The notes beneath the pieces are model-generated. The model was not told the origin of the DNA and made no database searches. It was given only the letters and a program-made list of their open reading frames with translations. Below, piece after piece: positions 1-7,627 of a stretch of 64,000 nucleotides of DNA (positions within the stretch are counted from its first letter, which is position 1; every line of letters begins with the position of its first letter). Source of the stretch: Streptococcus sp. F0442 (GTDB taxonomy: Bacteria > Bacillota > Bacilli > Lactobacillales > Streptococcaceae); contig NZ_KB373315.1 in assembly GCF_000314795.2 (NCBI RefSeq), forward strand, positions 184,501 through 248,500, in the 5' to 3' direction. The position numbers and the translations under genes were made by a program.

Positions 1-131
1 AGACCATCTGTCACGATTTCGTCCACATGAGGGGTCAATTGTTGGCGCAAATAATCCCGTACAGGAGCTTCATGACCTGAGATGGCAGGAATTTCAGTTA
101 CTTCTTTGATTTTAGAAAATAAATCAGTCAT
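1..131 (-). CDS. pepA: Glutamyl aminopeptidase PepA, N-terminal part (cut by window edge)
   Basis: The minus strand from 131 downward reads MTDLFSKIKEVTEIPAISG and continues off the window, so only the first ~43 residues are visible. The 'IPAISGHE' segment is the conserved start of M42-family metallo-aminopeptidases (PepA/FrvX), cytosolic enzymes that remove N-terminal Glu/Asp from peptides. The metal ligands lie outside the window. It is divergent from the gene at 275, and in streptococci pepA sits beside the same DUF4651/thioredoxin/YtpR cluster, which supports the call. Start ATG at 131 is preceded on its own strand by an AGAAGGT-like ribosome site. Confidence 0.85.
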   Translation of the reverse strand, partial: MTDLFSKIKEVTEIPAISGHEAPVRDYLRQQLTPHVDEIVTDG

Positions 132-238
132 AGGTTACCTTCTTTCTGATGCTATTTTATCACTTTTTCTATAAGGATGGTAGCGTTATTATAGAAATCG
201 GTCCCAAAAAACTGAAGGAGGAGATCCATCCTAGACCA

Positions 239-267
239 TTGTCCCTCTGCTTATTTTGTGTTACAAT
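239..267 (+). promoter_or_regulatory. Promoter placing transcription start at the ATG (leaderless mRNA predicted)
   Basis: A -35-like TTGTCC (239-244) is followed after 17 bp by TACAAT (262-267) with an extended TG (259-260). The expected start lies about 7 nt after the -10, at 274-275, which is the A of the ATG of the next gene. No Shine-Dalgarno can fit, so the mRNA should be leaderless. Confidence 0.6.
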
Positions 268-274
268 AGGCACT

Positions 275-565
275 ATGAAAGCTAAAAAAATTATTTTGTC
301 TAGTCTGGCTCTAGCAAGTGCAGGAGCTCTTGCGGCCGGTGTTTATAAAATTGCCAAAGATCAAAAGCGTCTCCGTACTCAAGAAGAGTTGGTAGCAGAA
401 GTACGGGAGCAAATGGAAGCCATGGGGACGATTGCGACTCTGTATGTGGAACTCTATGAGTCTAGTGAAGAGCGCTTAGTAGGAGGCGTTATTTTTGAAG
501 ATGAGCGCCATTACCGCTTTGTTTATGAGGATAGCCTCTTGCGCTATGAAGAGGAAAAACTATGA
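275..565 (+). CDS. Small DUF4651 family membrane-anchored protein
   Basis: A 96-residue protein. It begins MKAKKIILSSLALASAGAL, a short positively charged stretch plus one hydrophobic segment (about residues 5-24), followed by a charged, probably helical extracytoplasmic or cytoplasmic tail rich in Glu and Arg. This matches the streptococcal DUF4651 family; the biochemical role is unknown. An upstream in-frame ATG at 149 exists, but the promoter at 239-267 starts transcription at 275, so 275 is chosen. The stop overlaps the next gene as ATGA (562-565), which implies translational coupling with the thioredoxin-like gene and possibly a shared envelope or redox role (inference). Confidence 0.75.
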   Translation: MKAKKIILSSLALASAGALAAGVYKIAKDQKRLRTQEELVAEVREQMEAMGTIATLYVELYESSEERLVGGVIFEDERHYRFVYEDSLLRYEEEKL

Positions 566-879
566 TCACACCGAGTTCTCTAGAAGAAATTGCTTCTTAT
601 GTAGAGCAAGAGGGCAAGAAAGTCTTTGTCTTTTCAGCTGACTGGTGTGGGGATTGCCGTTATCTCAAGCCTTTTTTGCCGGAGATTGAGGCTGAAAATC
701 CCGAATTTATCTTTATCTTAATTGACCGAGATGCCTATATGGATCTGGCGAAAGTCTGGGATGTTTATGGGATCCCTAGTTTGGTGGTTCTGGAAAAGGA
801 TAAGGAAATCGGACGGTTTGTCAATCGGGATCGGAAAACTAAAGCCCAGATTACAGCATTCTTAGCAGGATTAAAATAG
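562..879 (+). CDS. Thioredoxin family protein
   Basis: A 105-residue single-domain thioredoxin fold protein with no signal peptide, so cytosolic. The redox motif is WCGDC (in SADWCGDCRYLKPF, around residues 28-32), and a cis-proline segment 'YGIPSLVV' follows at about residue 70. The CGDC dipeptide differs from the CGPC of canonical TrxA, so it probably serves a specialised thiol-disulfide exchange role. It overlaps the DUF4651 gene by four bases (ATGA) and is followed 9 bp later by ytpR. The pair DUF4651-Trx-YtpR is conserved in streptococci. The redox partner is not evident from the sequence. Confidence 0.85.
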   Translation: MITPSSLEEIASYVEQEGKKVFVFSADWCGDCRYLKPFLPEIEAENPEFIFILIDRDAYMDLAKVWDVYGIPSLVVLEKDKEIGRFVNRDRKTKAQITAFLAGLK

Positions 880-888
880 GAGAAGAAC

Positions 889-1515
889 ATGATTGTAACA
901 TACAACAAAGAACAAGTCGGCGATGTATTGATGCTGACCTTGAAAAATAGTGGAGAAGCCAAGCTAGCGGTGGAGAGAAAAGGAAAGGTGGCTCGCGTTT
1001 ACCGTGAGGACAACCAAGAAACGGTTGCCTGGAATATTTTTGATGCCTCATCTTTCTTCGCCATCGAAGGCAAGGGCCAAGTTTTTTTGACAGATGAGCA
1101 AGTAGCTCGTTTGAATCAAGAATTGGAAGCAGAAGGCTTCACAGAACGATTGGTCAACGATCAAGAACCAAAATTTGTGGTCGGAGAAATCCTTGAAATG
1201 GTGGCCCATCCAGATAGTGACCACTTGAATATCTGCCAAGTAGCAGTTGGGGCAGATAAGACAGTTCAGATCGTAGCAGGGGCTCCAAATGCGCGGGTGG
1301 GTCTAAAAACCATTGTTGCTCTTCCAGGTGCCATGATGCCGGATGGCAGCTTGATTTTCCCAGGGGCACTTCGTGGTGAAAAAAGTTATGGCATGATGTG
1401 CAGTCCTCGCGAATTGCACTTGCCAAATGCTCCTCAAAAACGAGGCATTATTGAATTGAACGACGCAGAAGTAGCAGGGACACCATTTGATCCAGCTCGT
1501 CACTGGTATGAATAA
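889..1515 (+). CDS. ytpR: YtpR family tRNA-binding protein
   Basis: A 208-residue protein. Its C-terminal half (about 95-200) is an OB-fold tRNA-binding domain of the kind found in the N-terminus of bacterial PheRS beta: 'EILEMVAHPDSDHLNICQV' and 'QIVAGAPNAR' are the diagnostic strands. The N-terminal ~90 residues are a DUF4479 domain. YtpR stands free of any synthetase and is thought to bind tRNA or related RNA; its exact role is not established. The ATG at 889 follows an AGGAG ribosome site. A weak hairpin with a T-tract (1523-1553) ends the unit. Confidence 0.88.
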   Translation: MIVTYNKEQVGDVLMLTLKNSGEAKLAVERKGKVARVYREDNQETVAWNIFDASSFFAIEGKGQVFLTDEQVARLNQELEAEGFTERLVNDQEPKFVVGEILEMVAHPDSDHLNICQVAVGADKTVQIVAGAPNARVGLKTIVALPGAMMPDGSLIFPGALRGEKSYGMMCSPRELHLPNAPQKRGIIELNDAEVAGTPFDPARHWYE

Positions 1516-1522
1516 GGAAAGA

Positions 1523-1553
1523 ATCTAGGATGTTTTGAATCCTGGATTTTTTG
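1523..1553 (+). terminator. Rho-independent terminator after ytpR
   Basis: Imperfect stem AATCTAGGAT / ATCCTGGATT (one T-G pair) with a 7-nt loop, followed by a T run. It separates ytpR from the competence-controlled ssbB. Confidence 0.65.
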
Positions 1554-1590
1554 ATGATTTTGAGTTACAACCTCCATTTTTTGAAATTTT

Positions 1591-1598
1591 TTCGAATA
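1591..1598 (+). promoter_or_regulatory. ComX (sigma-X) com-box upstream of ssbB
   Basis: TTCGAATA matches the streptococcal late-competence box TACGAATA at 7 of 8 positions and lies after a T-rich stretch, 27 bp before the start codon. ssbB is a known late competence gene in streptococci, so this box is a good internal reference for the ones near 31.9 and 32.4 kb. Confidence 0.75.
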
Positions 1599-1617
1599 AA
1601 TAGATAGGAGGTAAATG

Positions 1618-2013
1618 ATGTATAATAAAGTTATTTTAATCGGTCGCCTAGTAGCGGCTCCAGAATTGCATAAAACCAGCACAGATAAATCCGTTGCCCG
1701 AGTGACCGTTGCGGTCAATCGTCGCTACAAGGACCAAAACGGGGAGCGAGAGACTGATTTTGTCAATGTCGTTGTCTGGGGGAAATTGGCTGAAACCATG
1801 GCTAGTTATGCCAGTAAAGGTAGCTTGATCTCTTTGGATGGAGAGATTCGGACGCGCCGCTACGAGAAAAATGGCGTCATGCAGTATGTGACAGAGGTCC
1901 TCTGCCAAAGTTTTCAATTGCTAGAGAGCCGGGCTCAGCGGGCTATGCGTGAAAATGGTGGAACAGGAGATTTGGCCGATATCATCTTAGAAGAGGAAGA
2001 TCTTCCCTTTTAG
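1618..2013 (+). CDS. ssbB: Competence-induced single-stranded DNA-binding protein SsbB
   Basis: A 131-residue single-stranded DNA-binding protein with one OB fold (about 1-105), including 'NKVILIGRLVAAPELH', 'TDFVNVVVWGKLAE' and 'GSLISLDGEIRTRRYE', and a short acidic C-terminal tail ending EEEDLPF that recruits partner proteins. The length and short linker match streptococcal SsbB (about 131 residues), not the longer housekeeping SsbA. SsbB protects incoming single-stranded DNA during natural transformation. AGGAGG (1606-1611) sits 6 nt before ATG 1618 but only 3 nt before the adjacent ATG 1615, so 1618 is preferred. A ComX box lies upstream. Confidence 0.92.
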   Translation: MYNKVILIGRLVAAPELHKTSTDKSVARVTVAVNRRYKDQNGERETDFVNVVVWGKLAETMASYASKGSLISLDGEIRTRRYEKNGVMQYVTEVLCQSFQLLESRAQRAMRENGGTGDLADIILEEEDLPF

Positions 2014-2024
2014 AAGCAAAAAGG

Positions 2025-2054
2025 AAGCTGGTTCGTTTATAGACCAGCTTTTTT
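2025..2054 (+). terminator. Terminator after ssbB
   Basis: Perfect stem AAGCTGGT (2025-2032) / ACCAGCTT (2043-2050) followed by six Ts. Confidence 0.85.
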
Positions 2055-2141
2055 GATACTTGCTAGGGATTTCATTCGGGAACGACTCTTTTAAAAATGA
2101 ATCAAATAAATGCATCTGTACAATAAAAACCAGCACTTTTC

Positions 2142-2169
2142 TTGAAAAAGTAGTAAAATAAAGTAATAT
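2142..2169 (+). promoter_or_regulatory. Candidate promoter of the Lev-type sensing operon
   Basis: TTGAAA (2142-2147), 16 bp, TAATAT (2164-2169), about 30 bp before the first gene of the four-gene unit. AT-rich surroundings give other -10 options, so the exact boxes are uncertain. Confidence 0.35.
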
Positions 2170-2200
2170 ATATTCAAAATTTTCAGAAAAGGAACGGAGT

Positions 2201-3184
2201 TTGAAGGGGAAAGAAGAAAGAAAAGAATTATTGAAATGGCTGATAAAACGGGTTCTACTGCTGATTCCAGTTGCCTGCATCCTCTTGTGGATCTATGCTG
2301 CTTGTCAAACCAGTAGCATCAAGGATCAGACCAAGATCGGTGTCACCTATATGACCATGAACAATGAGTTCTATAAAAGTATTCATTCGGAAATAAGTCG
2401 AATTGCCGATGAGAAAGGGGCTCTTGTTTATGTCCGAGATCCAGAATTGGACGAAAAAAGGCAGAGCCAGCAGATCGATGATTTTTGTGCCCAAAAAGTA
2501 AATGTGATTGTGATTAATCCGGTCAAAGGGGATAGTCAGCCGATTCTAAGGGCTCTTAAAAAAGCTAGAAAACAAGGAATTAAGATCATTGCAGTTGATA
2601 CCCAGCTGAAGTATTTTAAACCGGACGCCAGTATTGTATCTGATAATTATCAAGCAGGGGTCTTGATTGCAAAAGAGTTGATGAAACGCTCTTCTAGTGC
2701 TCGGATCCTTCTCTTGGAACATAAGGGGACTGTTTCAGCAGATACACGGATTCAGGGATTTAAGGATACCATTAAAGGGCATGGAGCTTATCAGATCGTA
2801 TCGGAACTAGAAACCAAGGGGCAGACGGAGATCGCCATGCCAGCTGTTCGAGACTTCTTGCGATCTGAGACTGACATAGATTCCTTGGTTGCCTTAAACG
2901 ACCGCTCGGCTATAGGAGCTTTAGCGGCGATCAAGGAGCAAGGAATCACCCATCCTATTGCGATCTATGGGATTGATGGCTCACCAGATATGAAAGCCTT
3001 GCTGCACTCGACAGATGATGTCGTGGGAACCGTTGCCCAGTCTCCGTTGAAGATGGGAGATCGCGTGATGGAGGTCATCCAAGATATGACGGCTGGGAAG
3101 AGCTACCAAAAAGAAATAACCATTCCGGTTCAAATGATGACAAAGGAAAACATCGATCAATTTGATGTGAATGGGTGGCAGTAA
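2201..3184 (+). CDS. Membrane-anchored sugar-binding protein (LevQ/LevT-like), periplasmic-binding type I fold
   Basis: A 327-residue protein with one N-terminal membrane segment (about 12-32) and an extracellular type I periplasmic-binding domain of the ribose/galactose kind: 'IGVTYMTMNNEFYKSI', 'KVNVIVINPV', 'SDNYQAGVLIAKEL' and 'ALNDRSAIGALAAI' are the usual lobe signatures. There is no lipobox use beyond one Cys in the TM region. It is the first gene of a unit with a histidine kinase, a response regulator and a second binding protein. That composition equals the LevQRST fructan/sugar-sensing system of S. mutans, so it is probably a ligand sensor rather than a transport component. The start is TTG 2201, with AAAAGGA 7 nt upstream; a later TTG (2231) is possible. 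Confidence 0.75.
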   Translation: MKGKEERKELLKWLIKRVLLLIPVACILLWIYAACQTSSIKDQTKIGVTYMTMNNEFYKSIHSEISRIADEKGALVYVRDPELDEKRQSQQIDDFCAQKVNVIVINPVKGDSQPILRALKKARKQGIKIIAVDTQLKYFKPDASIVSDNYQAGVLIAKELMKRSSSARILLLEHKGTVSADTRIQGFKDTIKGHGAYQIVSELETKGQTEIAMPAVRDFLRSETDIDSLVALNDRSAIGALAAIKEQGITHPIAIYGIDGSPDMKALLHSTDDVVGTVAQSPLKMGDRVMEVIQDMTAGKSYQKEITIPVQMMTKENIDQFDVNGWQ

Positions 3185-4500
3185 TGAGAAAATTTAGAGG
3201 TGTGAGGTACAGTTTGGCCATTCTGATGGTCGTGAATTTTATCGCTGTTATGCTCAACAGTATCATCTATCTTCAAGCAACCAACTATATCATTGCCCAA
3301 CGGCAAGCCTCCTTATTATTGGAGCGTTTGGAGCGTATTCCTTTTGCGCCCTCTACGACTTTTTGGTTGTCTGCGGTCTTATTTGCTGGGATTGCCTTGA
3401 TTTCAATGAGTCGTTATCGGTCTCAAACGAGTCGATGGTCTATGTTTGATCAGTGGAACATTCTGGAGATCCTCCTGATGTTGCTTTTGATGTGGGTCCA
3501 AAATGTAGCTTATAACGGGCTAATTCTCTTGGTTTTTGCGGATATCTTCTATGGTTCCAAAGAGTTGAATACCAAGCGAGACCGCAAGTATTGGTTTGCT
3601 TTTATCCTAGTAAGTTTCTTGATGCTCCTTGTGACCAATTCAGACGTCTTTTCGCTTTTCTTTCCGATTCCTTCTCTTGATGTCTATATTCATTTTTACC
3701 CTGCCTCCATCCGGATTCTGGCCTTTTTCTTGAAGAATTCCCTCTATGCCTTGAATATGGTGCTCTTTATTATTTCGCTTTTGTTCTATATTATGAATGT
3801 TCTTGCGGAAAACCACGAAGTAGAAGAAGAGTTGGCTATGGTTTCGAAGGTCAATACGGAGTTGAACAACTATCTGGCCTTGTCTGAGAAGATTGCAGAA
3901 GATCGGGAGCGTAAGCGGATTGCTCGGGAAATTCACGATACCTTGGGGCACGCGCTAACAGGGATCTCAGCAGGTTTAGATGCTGTTGGGGTCTTGATTG
4001 ATATCGATCCCAATCGGGCAAAAGAGCAGGTGAAAAGTGTATCAGAAGTGGTTCGTGAAGGGATCCAGGATGTGAGGGGCTCTCTCAACCGCCTCCGTCC
4101 AGGTGCCCTTGAGGGACGAACCCTCAAAGATGCTTTAGAAAAGATGATCCGCGAGTACCAGACGCTTTCCAACTTGCAGGTTGATTTACACTATGAATGG
4201 GTCGATGTCGATATGGACGTCATGATTGAAGATACGATTTTTCGTGTGATCCAGGAGTCTATGACCAATGCGGTTCGCCATGGTCATGCCAGCCGGATGA
4301 CCCTTCATTTTTTTGAGGATGAAGAAGATTACCTGATCGAGTTGCAGGACAATGGGGTTGGGTTTGAAACCTTAACCTATGGCTATGGGCTCAAGCAGAT
4401 GATGGAGCGTATTTCCATCCTAGGAGGACAGCTTCAATTTGAAAGTCGCGATGGATTTTTCACGCGCGTTAGTTTACCGAAATATAAAGAAGGGAGATAG
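3184..4500 (+). CDS. levS: NarL-type sensor histidine kinase (LevS-like)
   Basis: About 438 residues. The N-terminal half contains roughly six hydrophobic segments, followed by a coiled linker and a HisKA_3 dimerisation domain with the phospho-acceptor His at about residue 251 in 'REIHDTLGHAL'. The C-terminal HATPase has an N box 'ESMTNAVRHGHA', 'DNGVGFE' and 'GYGLKQMMERI'. The ATG at 3184 overlaps the preceding stop by one base (TAATG); an in-frame GTG at 3175 is an alternative start. It pairs with the response regulator 2 bp downstream. With two binding proteins flanking the pair, extracellular sugar is likely relayed to this kinase (inference from S. mutans LevQRST). Confidence 0.82.
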   Translation: MRKFRGVRYSLAILMVVNFIAVMLNSIIYLQATNYIIAQRQASLLLERLERIPFAPSTTFWLSAVLFAGIALISMSRYRSQTSRWSMFDQWNILEILLMLLLMWVQNVAYNGLILLVFADIFYGSKELNTKRDRKYWFAFILVSFLMLLVTNSDVFSLFFPIPSLDVYIHFYPASIRILAFFLKNSLYALNMVLFIISLLFYIMNVLAENHEVEEELAMVSKVNTELNNYLALSEKIAEDRERKRIAREIHDTLGHALTGISAGLDAVGVLIDIDPNRAKEQVKSVSEVVREGIQDVRGSLNRLRPGALEGRTLKDALEKMIREYQTLSNLQVDLHYEWVDVDMDVMIEDTIFRVIQESMTNAVRHGHASRMTLHFFEDEEDYLIELQDNGVGFETLTYGYGLKQMMERISILGGQLQFESRDGFFTRVSLPKYKEGR

Positions 4501-4502
4501 AA

Positions 4503-5189
4503 ATGGTGATAAAAGTAATGGTGGCAGATGACCAGGCCTTGATTCGAGAATCTCTAAAAATTATTTTGTCGGCCCACCCTGATATCGAAGTGGTGGCCAC
4601 AGTGGAAGATGGGAATCACGTCTTGTCTAGCATTCCACAGACACATCCTGACCTGATCTTGATGGATATTCGGATGCCAGGCATGGATGGGGTTTTGGCG
4701 ACAAAAGAAGTAAAAGAACACTATCCGGATATCAAAATTATTATTTTAACGACCTTTGACGATGATGAATTTATCTATAGTGCACTCAAGTATGGTGCTT
4801 CAGGTTATCTTTTAAAAGGAGCCTCGACAGAGGAGCTCTATGAAGCGATTAAGGTGGTATACCAGGGAGGAGCCATGATCAACCCGAATATCGCTAGCAA
4901 GGTCTTTCAAATTTTCTCTCAAATGGCCAAATCCAACTTCTCTATTGCTGTGGATGAAGACAATGTCAAGGATTTGAGCACGACGGAATGGCGCATTATC
5001 CAAGAGGTCGGCTATGGGGAGTCCAATAAAGAAATTGCGGCCAAACTTTTCTTATCAGAAGGAACCGTGCGCAATTACTTATCAACGATTTTGGCGAAAT
5101 TAAACCTAAGAGATCGAACGCAATTAGCGATCTGGTCTGTCCAAACAGGAGTGACCAGACGTGATTTTTCTAAAGGAAATACAGAATGA
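4503..5189 (+). CDS. levR: NarL/FixJ family response regulator (LevR-like)
   Basis: A 228-residue regulator. The receiver domain (1-120) has the acidic pair at residues 9-10 ('VADDQ'), phospho-acceptor Asp55 in 'LILMDIRMPGMDG', a conserved Thr in 'ILTTFDD' and Lys in 'YLLKGAS'. The C-terminal LuxR-type helix-turn-helix spans about 155-215 ('TEWRIIQEVGYGESNKEIA' and 'SEGTVRNYLSTILAKL'). It is expected to bind DNA on phosphorylation and to activate the adjacent PTS operon; the six TGTCA/TGACA half-sites at 6505-6567 are candidate targets. It overlaps the downstream binding-protein gene by ATGA. Confidence 0.85.
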   Translation: MVIKVMVADDQALIRESLKIILSAHPDIEVVATVEDGNHVLSSIPQTHPDLILMDIRMPGMDGVLATKEVKEHYPDIKIIILTTFDDDEFIYSALKYGASGYLLKGASTEELYEAIKVVYQGGAMINPNIASKVFQIFSQMAKSNFSIAVDEDNVKDLSTTEWRIIQEVGYGESNKEIAAKLFLSEGTVRNYLSTILAKLNLRDRTQLAIWSVQTGVTRRDFSKGNTE

Positions 5190-6484
5190 AATTGAAGCGA
5201 AAGCATCTTTGTTGGGGGCTTGGTCTCCTTTTAGCGCTCTGTGCGAGCGCTGGTTTTTATTGGTGGAAACAGCAACCGACCGTGCTTCATATTGGCGTGT
5301 ATGCAGGTTCTAGTTGGGACGTGCCGACCAGTCAACGTTCCCATGCCTTGGATCGTGCGATTGAAAAATTTGAAAAATCCCACCCCCATGTCCGTGTAGA
5401 GTATGAAAACGGGATTCCGCAGTCAGATTATTCAGACTGGCTCTCTGAAAAGATTGTCTCAGGAAAAACGCCAGATGTGTTTATGGTCTCTGAGCAAGAT
5501 CTTTCCTTATTAGCGGCGCGGGGGGTACTAGAAAAGTTAAACGGCTATATGGATCGAAAAGACCAAGCTGCCTTTTATCCCGTTGCCTTTGAATCGGGTG
5601 TCTATCAGGGCCAAACCTATGCCTTGCCTTATGAAAGCAATCCTATTTTGATGTGTGTCAATAAAGATCTCTTGGATAAAGAAGGCATCGCGGTTCCCAA
5701 AGAAGGTTGGACCCTTGAAGAGTTCTATACGATTTGCAAGAAACTAACCAAAGATACCAATGGAGATGGCCAATTGGACCAATTTGGAAGTACAGAATAC
5801 ACCTGGAAAGAAGCCTTAGCAGCAAATGGTGGTCAACTCTTTCAAGGAGGGATGCTTAAGCTGACAGCTCCAGAAGTCAAAGAGTCCTTGACTTTCCTAC
5901 AAAAATTGGAAGATCTAAATAAAAATTACAAGGTGAGTTCCAAAGATTTTGACCAGGGGAAAGTCGCCTTCTATCCCATGACTTTGGCCCAATATCGGAC
6001 CTATAAACCTTATCCCTACCACGTTTCTAAATATTCAAACTTTACCTGGACCTGTATCCCGATGCCGGCTAAGTCAAAAACGACCAAGGCGACCTTAGTC
6101 ACAACGACTTCTTTTGCTATGTCCGCTCGGACTTCTCATTCTAAGTTGGCTTGGGAGTTGATGCAGGTTTTGACAGAGGATCCAGACATTCAACAAACCC
6201 TTTTTGCCCAATCTCAAGGGATCTCTGTCATGCCACAGGTCGTCAAGAGTCGCTCCAGTAAAGACCTTCTGCAGGTGGATGATTTTGGGACGGACTCCTT
6301 GACCAATCAGACCTTGAACCGCATCATGGAACAAGCTGTTGAAAGCAGCCCTAAAAATGTCTCAAAAGAGGTGCTAGAAAAGCTAGACTATTTGATCGGC
6401 AATGCCTTGCGCGATCAGGATGTCGAGAACCGCTTGCCTCAAATTCAGAGGGAGATGGAAAGCAGTCTACAGGTAGGAGCTTAG
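5186..6484 (+). CDS. Extracellular solute-binding protein family 1 (LevT/LevQ-like sensor)
   Basis: A 432-residue type II solute-binding protein with an N-terminal signal-anchor (about 8-26, no lipobox Cys at the usual place) and a maltose-type binding domain: 'ALDRAIEKFEKSHPHVRVEY' and 'GKTPDVFMVSEQDL' are the conserved first-lobe elements, and 'TKDTNGDGQLDQFG' is an EF-hand-like loop common in the family. It overlaps levR by four bases and completes the four-component unit. No ABC permease or ATPase is present, which supports a sensing role beside the kinase. The ligand cannot be told from sequence; fructan-derived sugars or mannose are suggested only by the levDEFG neighbourhood. Confidence 0.78.
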   Translation: MKLKRKHLCWGLGLLLALCASAGFYWWKQQPTVLHIGVYAGSSWDVPTSQRSHALDRAIEKFEKSHPHVRVEYENGIPQSDYSDWLSEKIVSGKTPDVFMVSEQDLSLLAARGVLEKLNGYMDRKDQAAFYPVAFESGVYQGQTYALPYESNPILMCVNKDLLDKEGIAVPKEGWTLEEFYTICKKLTKDTNGDGQLDQFGSTEYTWKEALAANGGQLFQGGMLKLTAPEVKESLTFLQKLEDLNKNYKVSSKDFDQGKVAFYPMTLAQYRTYKPYPYHVSKYSNFTWTCIPMPAKSKTTKATLVTTTSFAMSARTSHSKLAWELMQVLTEDPDIQQTLFAQSQGISVMPQVVKSRSSKDLLQVDDFGTDSLTNQTLNRIMEQAVESSPKNVSKEVLEKLDYLIGNALRDQDVENRLPQIQREMESSLQVGA

Positions 6485-6504
6485 AGTGAAATAAGATGGC
6501 ATTT

Positions 6505-6567
6505 TGTCAAGTGACAGATGTCATTTTTTTATTGCTAAATGTCATATTTGAAATGTGACATTTGACA
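6505..6567 (+). promoter_or_regulatory. Array of six TGTCA/TGACA half-sites (candidate LevR operator)
   Basis: TGTCA at 6505, 6519 and 6540 and TGACA at 6512, 6556 and 6563. Several are 7 bp apart, and one pair forms the perfect inverted repeat AAATGTCA (6537-6544) / TGACATTT (6556-6563). They lie directly upstream of the levD promoter. Confidence 0.5.
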
Positions 6568-6570
6568 ATG

Positions 6571-6597
6571 TAAAAGCGCTTTCAAATGATCTACAAT
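6571..6597 (+). promoter_or_regulatory. cre (CcpA) site and -10 of the levDEFGX promoter
   Basis: TAAAAGCGCTTTCA (6571-6584) fits the cre consensus TGWNANCGNTNWCA at all but one position. A -10 TACAAT (6592-6597) follows, but no good -35 is found 17 bp upstream, as expected for an activator-dependent promoter. The cre occupies the -35 region, so glucose repression is likely. Confidence 0.65.
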
Positions 6598-6624
6598 AGA
6601 GACAAATAAAGGAGGCGTAACAAA

Positions 6625-7062
6625 ATGAAATACCTCGTTTTAGTCAGTCATGGTGGACTGGCAGAAGGTCTAAAAACATCACTGGCCATGTTTGCTGGTG
6701 ACAAGATGGATCAGGTCATCGCAGTTGGACTCAAAGAAGGAAAATCGGTTGATGACTTCGCAGTTGATTTTAGAGAGAGCATTTCAGGATTGACAGCAGA
6801 AGATTGCGTGTTGGTCTTGGCAGATATTGTAGGGGGGAGTCCATTAACCACTGCAGCTACTGTTCTAGAAGAAGCTGGAAAGCTTGATGGGGCCTTGATC
6901 CTTGGTGGGATGAACCTCACCATGGCCTTGACAGCAGTTGTGATGAAGGATGTGCTCGATGGAGACGATTTGTCAGCTACCATCTTATCCGAAGCACGAT
7001 CTGCACTACAGCCTTTTGAAGTTTCAGCTACTAGTGCTGAAGAAGATGATGACGATATTTAA
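6625..7062 (+). CDS. levD: PTS mannose/fructose/sorbose family EIIA
   Basis: A 145-residue cytosolic EIIA of the mannose family. The phosphorylated His is residue 9 in 'LVSHGGLAEG'; 'VLVLADIVGGSPLTTAA' is the conserved dimer and active-site region. It takes phosphate from HPr and passes it to EIIB. The acidic tail EEDDDDI is typical of the separate IIA subunit. It is the first gene of a five-gene operon, with GGAGG upstream of ATG 6625. Substrate family (mannose, fructose, levan-derived fructose) is inferred from the adjacent Lev-type sensor genes. Confidence 0.88.
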   Translation: MKYLVLVSHGGLAEGLKTSLAMFAGDKMDQVIAVGLKEGKSVDDFAVDFRESISGLTAEDCVLVLADIVGGSPLTTAATVLEEAGKLDGALILGGMNLTMALTAVVMKDVLDGDDLSATILSEARSALQPFEVSATSAEEDDDDI

Positions 7063-7076
7063 TAGGGAGGTACCTT

Positions 7077-7571
7077 ATGGTAGTAACATTTGTACGGATT
7101 GATGACCGCATGATTCACGGTCAGACAGTCACACGCTGGGCAAAAGAAAAACCATGTGATGGTTTGATTGCCGTAAACGATGCAGCAGCATCAAACAAGG
7201 TTTTGATCCAAGCTTACAAAGGAGCATCCGACAAGAAAACCTTTGTATGGACAAAAGAAGCCTTTAAGGAAAAATCAGCAAAAGTAACGGAATCAGATAG
7301 TCGTTACTTCTTGATCACTAAGAATCCAATCGATATGAAGGAAATTTTGGTCGACCAAGGGTTTGTCCCAGGTGATGTCAAAGAAATCATCGTAGGCCCT
7401 GCAAATGATCGTCCAGGTGCTGTGAAATTGGGGAATAACCAATCCATCACTCAGGAAGAAGCAGAAGCCTTCCAAGCCATTCAAGCAGCAGGCTACAAGG
7501 TGAAATTCCAATTGTTGCCAGATGTTTCCATCGGGTATTGGGATGATTTTAAATCAAAATTTGGTTTTTAA
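7077..7571 (+). CDS. levE: PTS mannose/fructose/sorbose family EIIB
   Basis: A 164-residue EIIB. The phospho-His is residue 14 in 'IDDRMIHGQTVTRW', a hallmark of mannose-family IIB proteins. It transfers phosphate from LevD to the sugar carried through the IIC/IID channel. It starts at ATG 7077 after GGGAGG, 14 bp behind levD. Confidence 0.9.
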   Translation: MVVTFVRIDDRMIHGQTVTRWAKEKPCDGLIAVNDAAASNKVLIQAYKGASDKKTFVWTKEAFKEKSAKVTESDSRYFLITKNPIDMKEILVDQGFVPGDVKEIIVGPANDRPGAVKLGNNQSITQEEAEAFQAIQAAGYKVKFQLLPDVSIGYWDDFKSKFGF

Positions 7572-7627
7572 ACCCAACAGTCTGATCTGTTAGGTAAATA
7601 AATTTACAAACAAAAGGAGCGTTTGTT

